Source: Enterococcus gallinarum NBRC 100675 | Lineage (GTDB): Bacteria; Bacillota; Bacilli; Lactobacillales; Enterococcaceae | DNA length: 64,000 bases | NCBI RefSeq assembly: GCF_001544275.1 | Contig: NZ_BCQE01000003.1 | Coordinates: forward strand, 1-64,000 | Reading direction: 5' to 3' | In this document: piece after piece, positions 1 through 9,084 of the stretch | Layout: every line of letters starts with the position of its first letter | Position numbering within the stretch: the first letter of the stretch is position 1 | The notes under the pieces: model-generated | Database searches by the model: none | The model's input: only the letters and a program-made list of their open reading frames with translations | What the model was told of the DNA's origin: nothing | Translations under genes and position numbers: made by a program

Positions 1-213
1 TTTTTGAGACTTCAAAATGAATAAGTACTCTCTGAGTATCTTACTATGTATCAAAACAATGGTTAAATCAGTATTTTCGCTAAATGGAGAAATAAGTGAT
101 TTGCTTTGTGGTCTTACTTAATCCATCTCACTATCCAAATCATATTATTTCGTCTATCGTTGCTTTTTTTGTTAAGATAAAGAAATAATGAGTAAGAATT
201 TAGGTGATGATTT

Positions 214-387
214 ATGCGACTGTTGTTTTTCTTTTTCCTTTTTACATTTTTGATTGGGTTTTTCTTCTATTTATTGACCCGTCGCACAATCGCCGAAGTC
301 TATCATGAATTGACCGATAAGAACCGCTTCTTTCGAGGCATCAAAGCTTTCTTCATTGGAATTTATCGCATTTTGACTTCTGTTTAA
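214..387 (+). CDS. small single-pass membrane protein, unknown function
   Basis: A 57-residue frame starts with ATG after an AGGTGATGA ribosome site. Residues 1-21 are a very hydrophobic Phe/Leu-rich segment (MRLLFFFFLFTFLIGFFFYL), followed by a basic, soluble tail containing RR and KNRFFRG. The stop codon runs straight into a strong hairpin terminator, as expected for a real monocistronic gene. I do not recognise the family. A membrane-anchored small protein is all the sequence supports. Codon use and the terminator favour translation, but no second line of evidence is available. Confidence 0.5.
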   Translation: MRLLFFFFLFTFLIGFFFYLLTRRTIAEVYHELTDKNRFFRGIKAFFIGIYRILTSV

Positions 388-437
388 AAAAACTGTCCAA
401 CAACAGATCTCTTGATCGTTGCTGGACAGTTTTTTGT
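386..437. terminator. bidirectional terminator between the small ORF and phosphoketolase
   Basis: Inverted arms ACTGTCCAACAAC (392-404) and GTTGCTGGACAGT (418-430), with one mismatch, are flanked by A6 on the left and T6 on the right. It can therefore stop both the rightward small gene and the leftward phosphoketolase gene. Confidence 0.85.
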
Positions 438-449
438 TTGATTCGTCTT

Positions 450-2813
450 CTATTTCAATGGTTTCCATTGCCAATCTTGGACTTCAGCAATGTCGTAGCC
501 ATTCTCACGGATAAAGTCATGGTGATAGGTAACCGTCTCTGTCATTCGTTGCGCAAAGTCGGCAGCTTGTTCGCCATAGACCCATTCAGCGCCGTCTTTC
601 GCTAAATGGAAGCGATCAAGTTCAGACAAGATCCGCATGTCAAATGGTGTGGTGATATCGCCATTTTCACGATAGCCATGAATATGCAGACGCTGATTCT
701 TGCGGCCGAAGAAAATGTCCCTAATCAGTCCTTCATAGCCATGGAAAGCAAAAATGATTGGCTTGTCCTTAGTAAAGTAAGCCTCAAATGCTTCATCTGT
801 CAATCCACGAGGATCGACATCCGGATGACGTAGTTTCAATAAATCAACAACATTGATAAAGCGAATTTTCAACTCTGGAAATGCCTCATTCAGTAGGCTT
901 ACAGCAGCGAGAGCTTCTAAGTTTGGCTCTGTCCCTGCTGCAGCGATCACCAAATCAGGTTCTCCTTGGTCTGTTGAAGCCCAATCAATGATCTTCAAGC
1001 CGTCTTTTACCAATATCTCCGCTTCTTCTGCCGTATAAAACTGCGGGCGAGGATGCTTCGAAGAAACAATCAGATTGATCTGTTCTTCAGTTTGGAACGT
1101 TTCTGCCATTACAGCCATCAAGCTATTGGCATCTGCTGGTAGATAGACCCGTACGAATTCCGCTTTTTTCTCAGCGATATGTGTCATGATCCCTGGGTCT
1201 TGATGGGTATACCCATTATGGTCTTGCTGGAATACGGTTGAAGAAGCAATCAAATTCAATGACGGATAGGCATGGCGCCAAGGCAGTTCTTTCGATTTAC
1301 GCGTCCACTTAAAGTGCTGAGTGATCATGGAATCAACCACGCGCAAGAAAGATTCATAGCTAGCAAAAAAGCCATGACGCCCAGTTAAGATGTAGCCTTC
1401 TAGGAAGCCTTCTGCTTGATGCTCCGATAATTGGGAATCAATCACCCGTCCGGTAGCACTTAGCCATTCATCATAGTTTGGCTGTTTTGGTTCTAACCAT
1501 TGGCGATTTGTCACTTCAAAAACATGGTTCAAACGATTGGATTTGGCTTCATCCGGACCAAAGATTCTAAAATTAGTCGGGTTTTCAACAATCAAATCCC
1601 GAGCAAACTTTCCGAACTCCATCATGTCTTGAGCAGTGGTTGAGCCAGGAACACCAATATCGATCGCATGCTGCCGCCAGTCGGTGATTTTCAACGGTTG
1701 AGGATCGATTCCCCCGTTAGTGATGGGATTCATTGCCATCCGTTGCTGTCCTTTCGGCGCGAGTTCTTGAATCTCCGCCTTGATGCGGCCAGATTCATCA
1801 AAGAGTTCTTCTGGCTTATACGATTTCAGCCAATCGGTTAGTGCATCCACGTGCTCCATCTGATGCGCATTGACTGGGATAGGTACTTGATGGGCGCGAA
1901 AACCACCTTCAATCGGCTCTCCCTCCCAAACTTTTGGTCCTGTCCAGCCTTTAGGTGTGCGCACGATCAGAACAGGCCAGCGGGGCATGACTGCTTCATC
2001 CGCTTTTCCTTGACGGGCTTTGGTTTGAATCGCTTTGATCTGCTCAACGGCGCGGTCCAATGTTTTTGCCATTTGCGGATGAACAGTAGCGGGATCATCT
2101 CCCTCAACAAAATAAGGGGTCCAACCCATTCCTTCAAAATACTTGGTTAGGTCTTCATCAGATTTGCGAGCCAGAATCGTTGGATTAGAGATTTTAGCAC
2201 CGTTCAGATGTAAGATCGGCAGAACAGCCCCATCATTTACCGGATTGATAAATGTATTAGAAAACCAGCTGCCCGCTAACGGACCGGTTTCAGCTTCGCC
2301 ATCTCCAACCACCACAGCAGCGATCACATCAGGATTATCAAGGACAGCCCCTGTTCCATGCGTGATGGAATAACCTAGTTCGCCCCCTTCATGGATCGAT
2401 CCTGGTGTTTCTGGTGCCGCATGGGAAGCAATTCCTCCTGGGAAGGAAAAAATTTTGAAAAGATGCTGCATCCCGGCTTCATCTTGGGTTACTTCTGGAT
2501 AGATTTCCGTATAACTGCCATCTAGATAGGCATTCGAAACCATCACTTGCCCCCCATGACCAGGTCCTTCAATGTAGAACATATTTAAATCATATTTATT
2601 GATGACACGATTCAAGTGGGTGTAGATAAAATTCTGACCAGCAATGGTGCCCCAATGTCCAATCGGATTGACTTTCAGATCTTTTTCTTCAATGGGCCGT
2701 CGTAACAGTGGATTGTCTTTCAAATAGATTTGTCCGACAGAAAGATAGTTCGCTGCCCGCCACCAAGCATTCATTTTGTCAAAATACTCTTGGGTATCAA
2801 ATGTTGTCTCCAT
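450..2813 (-). CDS. xpk: D-xylulose-5-phosphate/D-fructose-6-phosphate phosphoketolase
   Basis: This thiamine-diphosphate enzyme splits xylulose 5-phosphate (and possibly fructose 6-phosphate) with phosphate into acetyl phosphate plus glyceraldehyde 3-phosphate (or erythrose 4-phosphate). It is the key step of heterofermentative pentose use. The 787 residues are full family length. Visible signatures are GHWGT (52-56), GPGHGG (83-88), HEGGELGYS (141-149) and the ThDP/Mg motif GDGEAETGP (170-178), with downstream Asn in FINPVND. The start has an AGGAGG site about 7 nt upstream. The gene lies just beyond the ara operon, which makes its substrate from arabinose, but has its own promoter. Substrate preference between the two sugar phosphates cannot be read from the sequence. 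Confidence 0.97.
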   Translation of the reverse strand: METTFDTQEYFDKMNAWWRAANYLSVGQIYLKDNPLLRRPIEEKDLKVNPIGHWGTIAGQNFIYTHLNRVINKYDLNMFYIEGPGHGGQVMVSNAYLDGSYTEIYPEVTQDEAGMQHLFKIFSFPGGIASHAAPETPGSIHEGGELGYSITHGTGAVLDNPDVIAAVVVGDGEAETGPLAGSWFSNTFINPVNDGAVLPILHLNGAKISNPTILARKSDEDLTKYFEGMGWTPYFVEGDDPATVHPQMAKTLDRAVEQIKAIQTKARQGKADEAVMPRWPVLIVRTPKGWTGPKVWEGEPIEGGFRAHQVPIPVNAHQMEHVDALTDWLKSYKPEELFDESGRIKAEIQELAPKGQQRMAMNPITNGGIDPQPLKITDWRQHAIDIGVPGSTTAQDMMEFGKFARDLIVENPTNFRIFGPDEAKSNRLNHVFEVTNRQWLEPKQPNYDEWLSATGRVIDSQLSEHQAEGFLEGYILTGRHGFFASYESFLRVVDSMITQHFKWTRKSKELPWRHAYPSLNLIASSTVFQQDHNGYTHQDPGIMTHIAEKKAEFVRVYLPADANSLMAVMAETFQTEEQINLIVSSKHPRPQFYTAEEAEILVKDGLKIIDWASTDQGEPDLVIAAAGTEPNLEALAAVSLLNEAFPELKIRFINVVDLLKLRHPDVDPRGLTDEAFEAYFTKDKPIIFAFHGYEGLIRDIFFGRKNQRLHIHGYRENGDITTPFDMRILSELDRFHLAKDGAEWVYGEQAADFAQRMTETVTYHHDFIRENGYDIAEVQDWQWKPLK

Positions 2814-2843
2814 ACTACTCCTCCTTGCTTTCTCTTAATTAAA

Positions 2844-2896
2844 AGTCTATGCGTCTCGATTTTAAAAGTCAATTTTGCTGATTGTACGTCTTGTAT
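2844..2896 (-). promoter_or_regulatory. xpk promoter with possible AraR half-site
   Basis: On the minus strand a -35 TTGACT (2867-2872) and -10 TAGACT (2844-2849) are spaced 17 bp. Just upstream, 2881-2896 contains TTGTACGT, a perfect half of the Bacillus-type AraR operator; the other half is poor. Regulation by AraR is an inference. Confidence 0.5.
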
Positions 2897-2926
2897 CTCT
2901 CTTATGGTTTGTCTGCCTCAGCACAA

Positions 2927-2986
2927 GAAAAAACAAGACCATAGTTTCTCCCAACATGGTAAGTTTGAGAGGGTTTGGTCTTGTCA
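2927..2986 (-). terminator. terminator of the ara operon
   Basis: Read leftward, CAAGACCA and TGGTCTTG (2976-2983 and 2934-2941) enclose a second small GAG/CTC helix and are followed by TTTTTTC. It sits between the araA stop and the xpk promoter. Confidence 0.7.
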
Positions 2987-3027
2987 GTGCTGGCTCTTTT
3001 CTGTTGTTTTGTCTATTTTATTAATAG

Positions 3028-4452
3028 CTACTTGATCGTCACATAGTCCAAACCAACGAGTTTTGCCCACGTTTCGATTTGATCTGACGTCAAAGCTAAT
3101 GAAACAACCGTATGATGTCCGCCACCTGTTTCGATCCATTGTTTGACCCCTTGATGAAAGTCGGGACGGGGCGTCCACATCACGCGAGCCACCGGCAATT
3201 TAGGTGCGGCTTCTGTTGGCTCAAAAGCATCGACTTCATTGATCAATAATTTATAGTGAGTCCCAAAGTCGGCCATAGATACAACTACTCCTGCGCCGCC
3301 TTGTCCGTCAAAGACTAATCGTGCTGGGTCTTCTCGATCCCCCATCGATAGCGGCGAAACGACGATTTTTGGTTTATTGACAGCCAATACTGGATCCACT
3401 TCCATCATATGCGACTGCAAGATGGCTTCTTTGCCTTCGGTCAACTCATAGGTGTAGTCTTCCATAAAGCCGGTTGCTTTATTATGTGCCATGATCTTCA
3501 TAAGACGATCGATGGCTGCTGTCTTCCAGTCGCCTTCACCAGCAAATCCGTATCCTTCCGCCATGAGTCGCTGTACAGCTAATCCTGGTAGCTGTTGCAT
3601 GCCATAAAGATCTTCAAAGTTGGTCGTAAACGCACTATAGCCTCCTGCTTCTAAGAAACGGCGGATGCCGATTTCTTGTTTGGCCTGTACTTTCACATGC
3701 GCTTCCCAGATTGCGGCATCGTAATCTCCCTGATCAAACTCATACAAATTACGGTATTCTTCAAACAAGTCATTGATCTCTTCATCGGTCACAGCATCGA
3801 TTACTTGAACAAGATCACCAATGCCAAAGTAATCCACGGTCCAACCAAATTGGATTTGTGCTTCGACTTTGTCCCCTTCTGTCACCCCAACATTACGCAT
3901 ATTGTCGCCGAAACGAGCGACTTTGATAGCAAAACTTTCATTGTAAGCAACCGCCACATCCATCCAAGCTGCGATTTCTTTTTGGACCGTCTCTTTTTTC
4001 CAATAACCGACAACGATTTTGTTTTGTTTCTGCAAACGCGCATTGATAAAACCATATTCGCGATCCCCATGGGCTGCCTGATTCAAATTCATAAAGTCCA
4101 TATCGATGGTTTCCCAAGGAATGCGCTCATTGTATTGGGTTGCCAAATGAAGCAATGGTTTTTGCAGCAGTTTCGTTCCCCGAATCCACATTTTTGCTGG
4201 GGAGAAGGTATGCATCCAAGTAATGACACCAGCTACTTCATCCCGATAATTGACTTCCTTCATGATCTTTGTAATCGTGTCCGCAGTGACTGCCAATTCT
4301 TGTAAAACGACTGGATACGGCAGATTTCCACTGTCATTCAAACGTTCGACCATTTCAGATGCATGATCGCGGACTTCTTGCAAGGCTTCTTCCCCATATA
4401 AGTGCTGAGATCCTACAACGAACCAAAATTCTTTTTTACTGATTGCTAACAT
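3028..4452 (-). CDS. araA: L-arabinose isomerase
   Basis: Converts L-arabinose to L-ribulose in the cytoplasm, the first step of arabinose catabolism. The 474 residues from the chosen ATG (4452) equal the usual family length. An AAGGAG site lies 7-8 nt upstream, and the start [20 protein letters not shown] is the classic AraA beginning. A longer frame reaching 4554 would add 34 residues overlapping araD and has no support. Family motifs include [23 protein letters not shown] and the metal-binding His/Glu segments near the C-terminus (GGGHHTVVS). It is the last gene of araR-B-D-A, 19 bp after araD, and is followed by a terminator. Confidence 0.97.
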   Translation of the reverse strand: MLAISKKEFWFVVGSQHLYGEEALQEVRDHASEMVERLNDSGNLPYPVVLQELAVTADTITKIMKEVNYRDEVAGVITWMHTFSPAKMWIRGTKLLQKPLLHLATQYNERIPWETIDMDFMNLNQAAHGDREYGFINARLQKQNKIVVGYWKKETVQKEIAAWMDVAVAYNESFAIKVARFGDNMRNVGVTEGDKVEAQIQFGWTVDYFGIGDLVQVIDAVTDEEINDLFEEYRNLYEFDQGDYDAAIWEAHVKVQAKQEIGIRRFLEAGGYSAFTTNFEDLYGMQQLPGLAVQRLMAEGYGFAGEGDWKTAAIDRLMKIMAHNKATGFMEDYTYELTEGKEAILQSHMMEVDPVLAVNKPKIVVSPLSMGDREDPARLVFDGQGGAGVVVSMADFGTHYKLLINEVDAFEPTEAAPKLPVARVMWTPRPDFHQGVKQWIETGGGHHTVVSLALTSDQIETWAKLVGLDYVTIK

Positions 4453-4471
4453 ATTGTCTGCTCCTTCTTGA

Positions 4472-5167
4472 TTATTTTTGCCCATAGTAGGCATCTTTGC
4501 CATGTTTTCGTAGATAATGCTTGTCAAGGATGCGCTGCGGCAGTTCCGGTGCATAACTATTGATCTGACGCGTCACAACGTTCATCTTTGCTACTTCTTC
4601 TAAAACGACTGCGTTCATGACTGCACTTTGAGCATCTTTGCCCCAAGTGAATGGACCATGCCCCTGCAGCAAGACGCCGGGAATCTCTAAAGGTTGGATA
4701 CCGCGTTCCTGGAAAGTTTCAACAATCACGTTTCCAGTCTCTGCTTCATAACCACGGTCAATTTCTTTCTGTGTCAAAAAGCGCGCACAAGGGACACTGC
4801 CATAAAAGGTGTCAGCGTGGGTCGTGCCCATTGCCGGCAAATCAACTCCTGCCTGTGCCCAACTTGTTGCCCAAGTGGAGTGGGTATGGACGATGCCGCC
4901 AATTTCTGGAAACGCTCGATACAATACAGCGTGAGTAGGGGTATCAGAAGAAGGATTCATCTTTCCTTCAACAACGTTCCCCTCAAAATCGCAGACTACC
5001 ATATCACTAGCTTGCATCGTTTCATAATCAACCCCACTAGGTTTGATCACAAATAGCTGCTGGCTGCGGTCAACGGCAGACACATTGCCCCAAGTGTATT
5101 TGATCAAGCCCTGTTTTGGCAGAGCTAAATTGGCTTGGAAGACGGCTTCTTTCAATTGTTCTAACAA
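4472..5167 (-). CDS. araD: L-ribulose-5-phosphate 4-epimerase (TTG start)
   Basis: Class II aldolase-fold, zinc-dependent epimerase converting L-ribulose 5-phosphate to D-xylulose 5-phosphate, the substrate of the phosphoketolase next door. Starting at TTG (5167) gives 231 residues, the length of E. coli AraD, and begins [18 protein letters not shown], which matches the family N-terminus. An upstream in-frame GTG (5176) lies on top of the AGAGG ribosome site and is therefore unlikely. Zinc ligands are visible in HTHSTWAT and in QGHGPFTWG. It sits 22 bp after araB and 19 bp before araA. Confidence 0.95.
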   Translation of the reverse strand: MLEQLKEAVFQANLALPKQGLIKYTWGNVSAVDRSQQLFVIKPSGVDYETMQASDMVVCDFEGNVVEGKMNPSSDTPTHAVLYRAFPEIGGIVHTHSTWATSWAQAGVDLPAMGTTHADTFYGSVPCARFLTQKEIDRGYEAETGNVIVETFQERGIQPLEIPGVLLQGHGPFTWGKDAQSAVMNAVVLEEVAKMNVVTRQINSYAPELPQRILDKHYLRKHGKDAYYGQK

Positions 5168-5189
5168 ATGACTCACCTCTATTTTTGTT

Positions 5190-6782
5190 TTAAATCAATC
5201 CATCGATCGCTGCTTGCTCAATTGGCAGGCCATGTTGGTAGCGCTTAACAAACTCAGTAAAACCAACTATATCCTCAGGTAATGGCGCTAAAGTTGTCCC
5301 TTCTTTCCCTTGGAAAACTCTGGATAAAAAGACTGTAAGTGTTTCTTCTACCGATTTTTTTTTCATAAAAGCTGCCAGTAAAGCGATGCCCCAAGCGCCA
5401 CCTTCTCCTGCCGTTTCCATCACCGTCACTGGTGCTTCCATCGCAGCAGCCAACACCCGCTGCGCAACAGTCGGAGTCTTGAAAATCCCGCCGTGTCCCA
5501 CGATTCGGTCGATCTTAACATGTTCTTTAGTTAGGATATCCATCCCGATCTTCATCGCACCAAACGCACTAAACAAATGGAGCCGCATAAAGTTTGCTAA
5601 AGTAAAACGGCTTTCTGGGGAGCGAACAAACAGCGGTCTACCAGCTGCTATTTTTGTAATATTCTCTCCTGAGTAATACCCATAAGACAACAACCCACCA
5701 CAGTCAGGATCCCCTTTCAGTGCTTGGTTGAACAATGTCGTAAACAGAGCTTCTGTGCTCATTTCGAACCCTGCTGCTTCTACAAATTCCCGAAAAACTT
5801 TGACCCATGCATTGATCTCCGAAGTACAATTATTCGTATGGACCATGCCGACTAAATCTCCTGCTGGCGTTGTTACCAGATCAATTTCTGGATAGACTTT
5901 AGAGAGACCGCTTTCAAGAACGATCATGGCAAAAGCTGATGTTCCGGCAGAGACATTCCCACTTCTTTGCGCAACACTATTCGTCGCAACCATTCCGGTT
6001 CCCGCATCTCCTTCGGGTGGACAGAATGGAATGCCCGGCAACAATGTTCCTGTTGGATCTAACCGCAAAGCACCTGCTGCCGACAAAGTGCCGGCTGCTT
6101 CACCAGCCACTAAGACTTTGGGCAAAATATCTGCTAACTGCCAAGGTAAATTTTCTGGAAGGATCAGATCATCAAACTGGGCCATCGTCTGTAGATCATA
6201 GTCTTTTTGTAGGCTGTCGATTGGGAACATTCCCGAGGCATCTCCAATACCGATTACTTTTTCTCCTGTCAGCTGCCAGTGAACATAGCCCGCTAATGTC
6301 GTCAAAAAGTCGACTTCCGGTATATGCGCTTCTTGATTCAAAATGGCTTGGTACAGATGAGCGATACTCCAGCGTTGCGGAATATTGTATTGGAACAATT
6401 CAGTCAGAGCCTTTTCGGCTGCTTCTGTGCTGGCATTGCGCCAGGTGCGGAAAGGCACCAATAACTGATCATTCTCATCAAAAGCGAGATACCCATGCAT
6501 CATAGCGGAAAAACCAATCGAACCAATTCTCGTCAAAGGTTCCCCGTATCGGGATTGAACAGAAGCTGCTAATGCTTGATAGCTTTCTTGGATTCCTTGC
6601 CAGACAGATGCCAAAGAATAGGTCCAGACACCATCTAATAACTGATTCTCCCACTCATAACTACCGGTTGCGATGGTTTGAAATTGCTCATCGATCAAGA
6701 CAGCTTTGATTCTTGTGGATCCTAACTCGATTCCAAGTGCTGTGCGCCCTTCTTGAATCGCTGCACTTATTTGCTGCTCCAT
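5190..6782 (-). CDS. araB: L-ribulokinase-type FGGY kinase
   Basis: Phosphorylates L-ribulose with ATP to L-ribulose 5-phosphate. The 530 residues form two actin-like FGGY domains. The N-terminal phosphate loop is [15 protein letters not shown] (about 17-31), then [10 protein letters not shown] and the substrate segment FRTWRN. The C-terminal ATP site includes SAGTSAFAM and GHGGIFKTP. The sequence resembles the lactic-acid-bacterial AraB type rather than the E. coli type, so specificity rests mainly on the operon: it lies between araR (37 bp upstream) and araD. A close alternative by family alone would be a xylulokinase. Ribosome site GGAGAGAAG precedes the ATG. Confidence 0.92.
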   Translation of the reverse strand: MEQQISAAIQEGRTALGIELGSTRIKAVLIDEQFQTIATGSYEWENQLLDGVWTYSLASVWQGIQESYQALAASVQSRYGEPLTRIGSIGFSAMMHGYLAFDENDQLLVPFRTWRNASTEAAEKALTELFQYNIPQRWSIAHLYQAILNQEAHIPEVDFLTTLAGYVHWQLTGEKVIGIGDASGMFPIDSLQKDYDLQTMAQFDDLILPENLPWQLADILPKVLVAGEAAGTLSAAGALRLDPTGTLLPGIPFCPPEGDAGTGMVATNSVAQRSGNVSAGTSAFAMIVLESGLSKVYPEIDLVTTPAGDLVGMVHTNNCTSEINAWVKVFREFVEAAGFEMSTEALFTTLFNQALKGDPDCGGLLSYGYYSGENITKIAAGRPLFVRSPESRFTLANFMRLHLFSAFGAMKIGMDILTKEHVKIDRIVGHGGIFKTPTVAQRVLAAAMEAPVTVMETAGEGGAWGIALLAAFMKKKSVEETLTVFLSRVFQGKEGTTLAPLPEDIVGFTEFVKRYQHGLPIEQAAIDGLI

Positions 6783-6818
6783 TTCTCTTCTCTCCTTTTG
6801 AATTTAGATATACATGAA

Positions 6819-7880
6819 TCACGAATGGCTCATGACGGAGCCGCGAATAATCAATTCTGGCTCATAATAAAACGTTTCTTCCAACGTAGTTCCTGATGTG
6901 ACCCATTGTGCCGCTAAAATCCCCATCTCTTCCTTTGGGTGAGCCAGAGTGGTTATTCCTGGTGAAGTCAATGTACTTAAAGGTGAATCATCATTTCCTA
7001 CAATTGAATAATCTTCTGGTACACGCTTTCCATTGGCTTCTAATTGCTGGATCAACCCATGTGCAATTTCATCGTTATAACAGACGATTCCAGTGATCTC
7101 ATTTGATTGGTTCAACCGGTCAATCGCTTGTGCAATGACAGCCTCTTTGGTTTCTGTGGTATAAGTCACGACATCTTCAGCAGCAAATGTTTTCTTTGCT
7201 TGTTCCAAAGCTTTGACAAAACCTTTCATCCGATATTTCCCTTGTAAATCATCAATTTTAGTGATCAGCATCAAGTGTTGATGCTGCTGTTCCAATAAAT
7301 AATTCGTGGCTAGATAGCCTGAGCGAGTGTCATTGACACAAATATGAGGCAGATCCAGTTCTTCATAGTAGGCATTGATCATCACTAGCGGAATCCCTGC
7401 TTCTTTCAATGCCATGTAGTAGGCCAAATTGGGATTGTATTGACTGCTCTTCGTCGGTTCAACGATCAAGCCATCTACTCCTTGGTTCATCATTTGTTGA
7501 AGGCAAGCTCGTTCTTGTTCATGGTCATTATTTGTTGATCCCAACAGCAAAGAATAGCCTTGTTCCCGCAATGTTTGTTCGACTCCGCGCATAATTGAAG
7601 GAAAGATATAATCCGACAGATAAGTCATGATGATGCCGATTGTTTTATGGCTGCGTTGCGGAAGATTCTCAGGTTTTGAAACGTACGTACCAGATCCTCT
7701 TTCCTTACGTAAATAGCCTTCGTTTACCAGCAAAGCAATCGCTTGTCGCACGGTATGTCGGCTCAAATGATATTCTTCTTGTAATGCAGCCTCTGAAGGA
7801 ATCGTCATTCCTTCTTTATAGGTTCCTAAACGAATGTTTTCCCGTAATTCATCCGCAAGTTGTTCGTACTTTGTCGTCAT
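6819..7880 (-). CDS. araR: AraR-type arabinose repressor (GntR DNA-binding, LacI-type sensor)
   Basis: Represses arabinose genes until arabinose binds. The 353 residues from ATG 7880 comprise a winged helix (about 1-70, with YHLSRHTVRQAIALLVNEGYL and ERGSGTYVSKP) and a LacI/periplasmic-binding effector domain (about 80-353, with KTIGIIMTYLSDYIFPSIMRG and the GNDDSPLS segment). This GntR-LacI chimera is typical of AraR. The chosen start MTTKYEQLADELRENI is the usual GntR beginning; a frame extended to 7913 would run into the operator. It heads the araRBDA operon and is probably autoregulated by the site at 7900-7915. Confidence 0.93.
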   Translation of the reverse strand: MTTKYEQLADELRENIRLGTYKEGMTIPSEAALQEEYHLSRHTVRQAIALLVNEGYLRKERGSGTYVSKPENLPQRSHKTIGIIMTYLSDYIFPSIMRGVEQTLREQGYSLLLGSTNNDHEQERACLQQMMNQGVDGLIVEPTKSSQYNPNLAYYMALKEAGIPLVMINAYYEELDLPHICVNDTRSGYLATNYLLEQQHQHLMLITKIDDLQGKYRMKGFVKALEQAKKTFAAEDVVTYTTETKEAVIAQAIDRLNQSNEITGIVCYNDEIAHGLIQQLEANGKRVPEDYSIVGNDDSPLSTLTSPGITTLAHPKEEMGILAAQWVTSGTTLEETFYYEPELIIRGSVMSHS

Positions 7881-7899
7881 ATTAATCCCATCTTCCGAA

Positions 7900-7944
7900 A
7901 GTTGTCCGTACATATAGTATATTTAGAATGCGCTTTCTTGTCAA
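7900..7944 (-). promoter_or_regulatory. ara operon promoter with AraR operator and cre-like site
   Basis: Minus strand: -35 TTGACA (7939-7944) and -10 TATACT (7916-7921), spaced exactly 17 bp. The spacer carries AGAAAGCGCATTCT, a catabolite-response-element-like sequence two bases off the consensus. Immediately downstream, 7900-7915 reads ATATGTACGGACAACT, matching 13 of 16 positions of the B. subtilis AraR operator ATTTGTACGTACAAAT. This predicts induction by arabinose and repression by preferred sugars through CcpA. Confidence 0.8.
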
Positions 7945-8067
7945 TGTAATTTTGTAAAAATCAATTTTTTACCTGAAGCAGAAATATAATAGTCAGTGGC
8001 AGCCTCTGCTAATTACACTATTCTATCAATTGCAACTGTTCAGAAAAGATGAATTGCTATACAATAA

Positions 8068-8976
8068 ATGACAACGACAGCAAAGGAGGTTCTTCCTATT
8101 TTCTCTTTTAAAGATATTAAAGAAAATTACCCAAACGCTGCTTTGCATCCAGCAAAATCAACAGATCCAGGAATCGAATCGATTCCATTTGGTCAGAAAT
8201 TCATCTGGCTGCCTACTGCTGATCTATCGGCAAAAGAAAGAATCATGCTGCAATTAGGCAGCGGTGCACTGTTTCCGGTAATCGACAACCGTTTTCGACC
8301 ATGGTACCCGATTTTATTTGAACATCAGCCGATAAATGAGACCGGTGACTATCGCTTGTTGCAAGTGAAATTTACGAGTGGGATCGATTTATTGCAGACT
8401 GAGTGGCTGCAAGAGATCCAGCAAATGCTTCCCCATGTCGTCGACCTCTTTTTTGTCACCGAAGACAGTGCGTTGATCGTTGAACAACGGGCTGGTGAGA
8501 ACTTGCGTTTAGATGAATTGGATGGTCTGTTTGTTGCTTTAGATATGGATTTTGACTGTTACTCGCATTTATTTGTGGGTCCGTTTCACCACTCCAGCCA
8601 TGATTTCACACTCCTGCTGACAGAAGAAATGGCTCTTTTTCAGCAACAATTGACCCGACAAACCAATTTAAAAAGTTTGGATCTGGCCACATCTCTTATC
8701 CATTTATTGAGTACTGCCGGTTCCAACTATCAACTATTATTTCGGACACTTTATCAAGATTGGTTTCAGGAAAGCGATCTTATCCATTTGATCGAGTCGC
8801 TGTGGAAAAATCAAGGAAATGCCAGTTCTACAGCCAAGTCACTCTTCATGCATCGCAATACACTACTTTATAAGATCGATAAATTCCAAAGTATGACTAA
8901 TCTGAACTTAAAGGAAATGGATGATCTGTTGCTGTGCTATTTTCTTATCAAAAATTTCGCTCATCCAGCCGATTGA
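8068..8976 (+). CDS. PucR-family helix-turn-helix regulator
   Basis: A 302-residue cytoplasmic protein whose last ~60 residues carry the PucR C-terminal HTH (NASSTAKSLFMHRNTLLYKI followed by a DLLLCYFLIK helix). The N-terminal ~220 residues are probably a ligand-sensing region with no clear motif. It is immediately upstream of the msmK-type ATPase gene, so sugar-linked regulation is likely. The start is uncertain: ATG 8068 has no ribosome site and nearly abuts a TATACAAT -10-like sequence, whereas a strong AAAGGAGG (8082-8089) lies 8 nt before an in-frame ATT (8098), which would give 292 residues. Confidence 0.8.
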   Translation: MTTTAKEVLPIFSFKDIKENYPNAALHPAKSTDPGIESIPFGQKFIWLPTADLSAKERIMLQLGSGALFPVIDNRFRPWYPILFEHQPINETGDYRLLQVKFTSGIDLLQTEWLQEIQQMLPHVVDLFFVTEDSALIVEQRAGENLRLDELDGLFVALDMDFDCYSHLFVGPFHHSSHDFTLLLTEEMALFQQQLTRQTNLKSLDLATSLIHLLSTAGSNYQLLFRTLYQDWFQESDLIHLIESLWKNQGNASSTAKSLFMHRNTLLYKIDKFQSMTNLNLKEMDDLLLCYFLIKNFAHPAD

Positions 8977-8983
8977 ACAACTT

Positions 8984-9012
8984 GCACAAGAAAACGTTTT
9001 TTTTCTTGTGCA
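8984..9012. terminator. perfect hairpin after the PucR-type gene
   Basis: TGCACAAGAAAA and TTTTCTTGTGCA form a near-perfect 12-bp stem eight bases after the stop codon. The U-rich arm is part of the stem, so termination is probable but may be partial. Confidence 0.7.
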
Positions 9013-9020
9013 TATTTCCG

Positions 9021-9050
9021 TTGCTGAATCAAAGCGTTTTCATTTATGAT
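9021..9050 (+). promoter_or_regulatory. msmK promoter overlapped by a cre site
   Basis: -35 TTGCTG (9021-9026), 18-bp spacer, -10 TATGAT (9045-9050). The spacer contains TCAAAGCGTTTTCA (9029-9042), one mismatch from the CcpA cre consensus TGNAANCGNNNNCA, which implies carbon catabolite control. Confidence 0.65.
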
Positions 9051-9084
9051 ACAAGTGTAAACTAAATGGAAAGAGGTAATCCTA

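Noticed and set aside
1-213. Possible gene or element at the left edge
   Set aside because: AT-rich with no frame or hairpin that I can support; it may be the end of a neighbouring intergenic region.
3676-4305. 209-codon frame on the + strand inside araA
   Set aside because: It lies wholly opposite a conserved enzyme gene, has no ribosome site and no family features; it is an antisense shadow.
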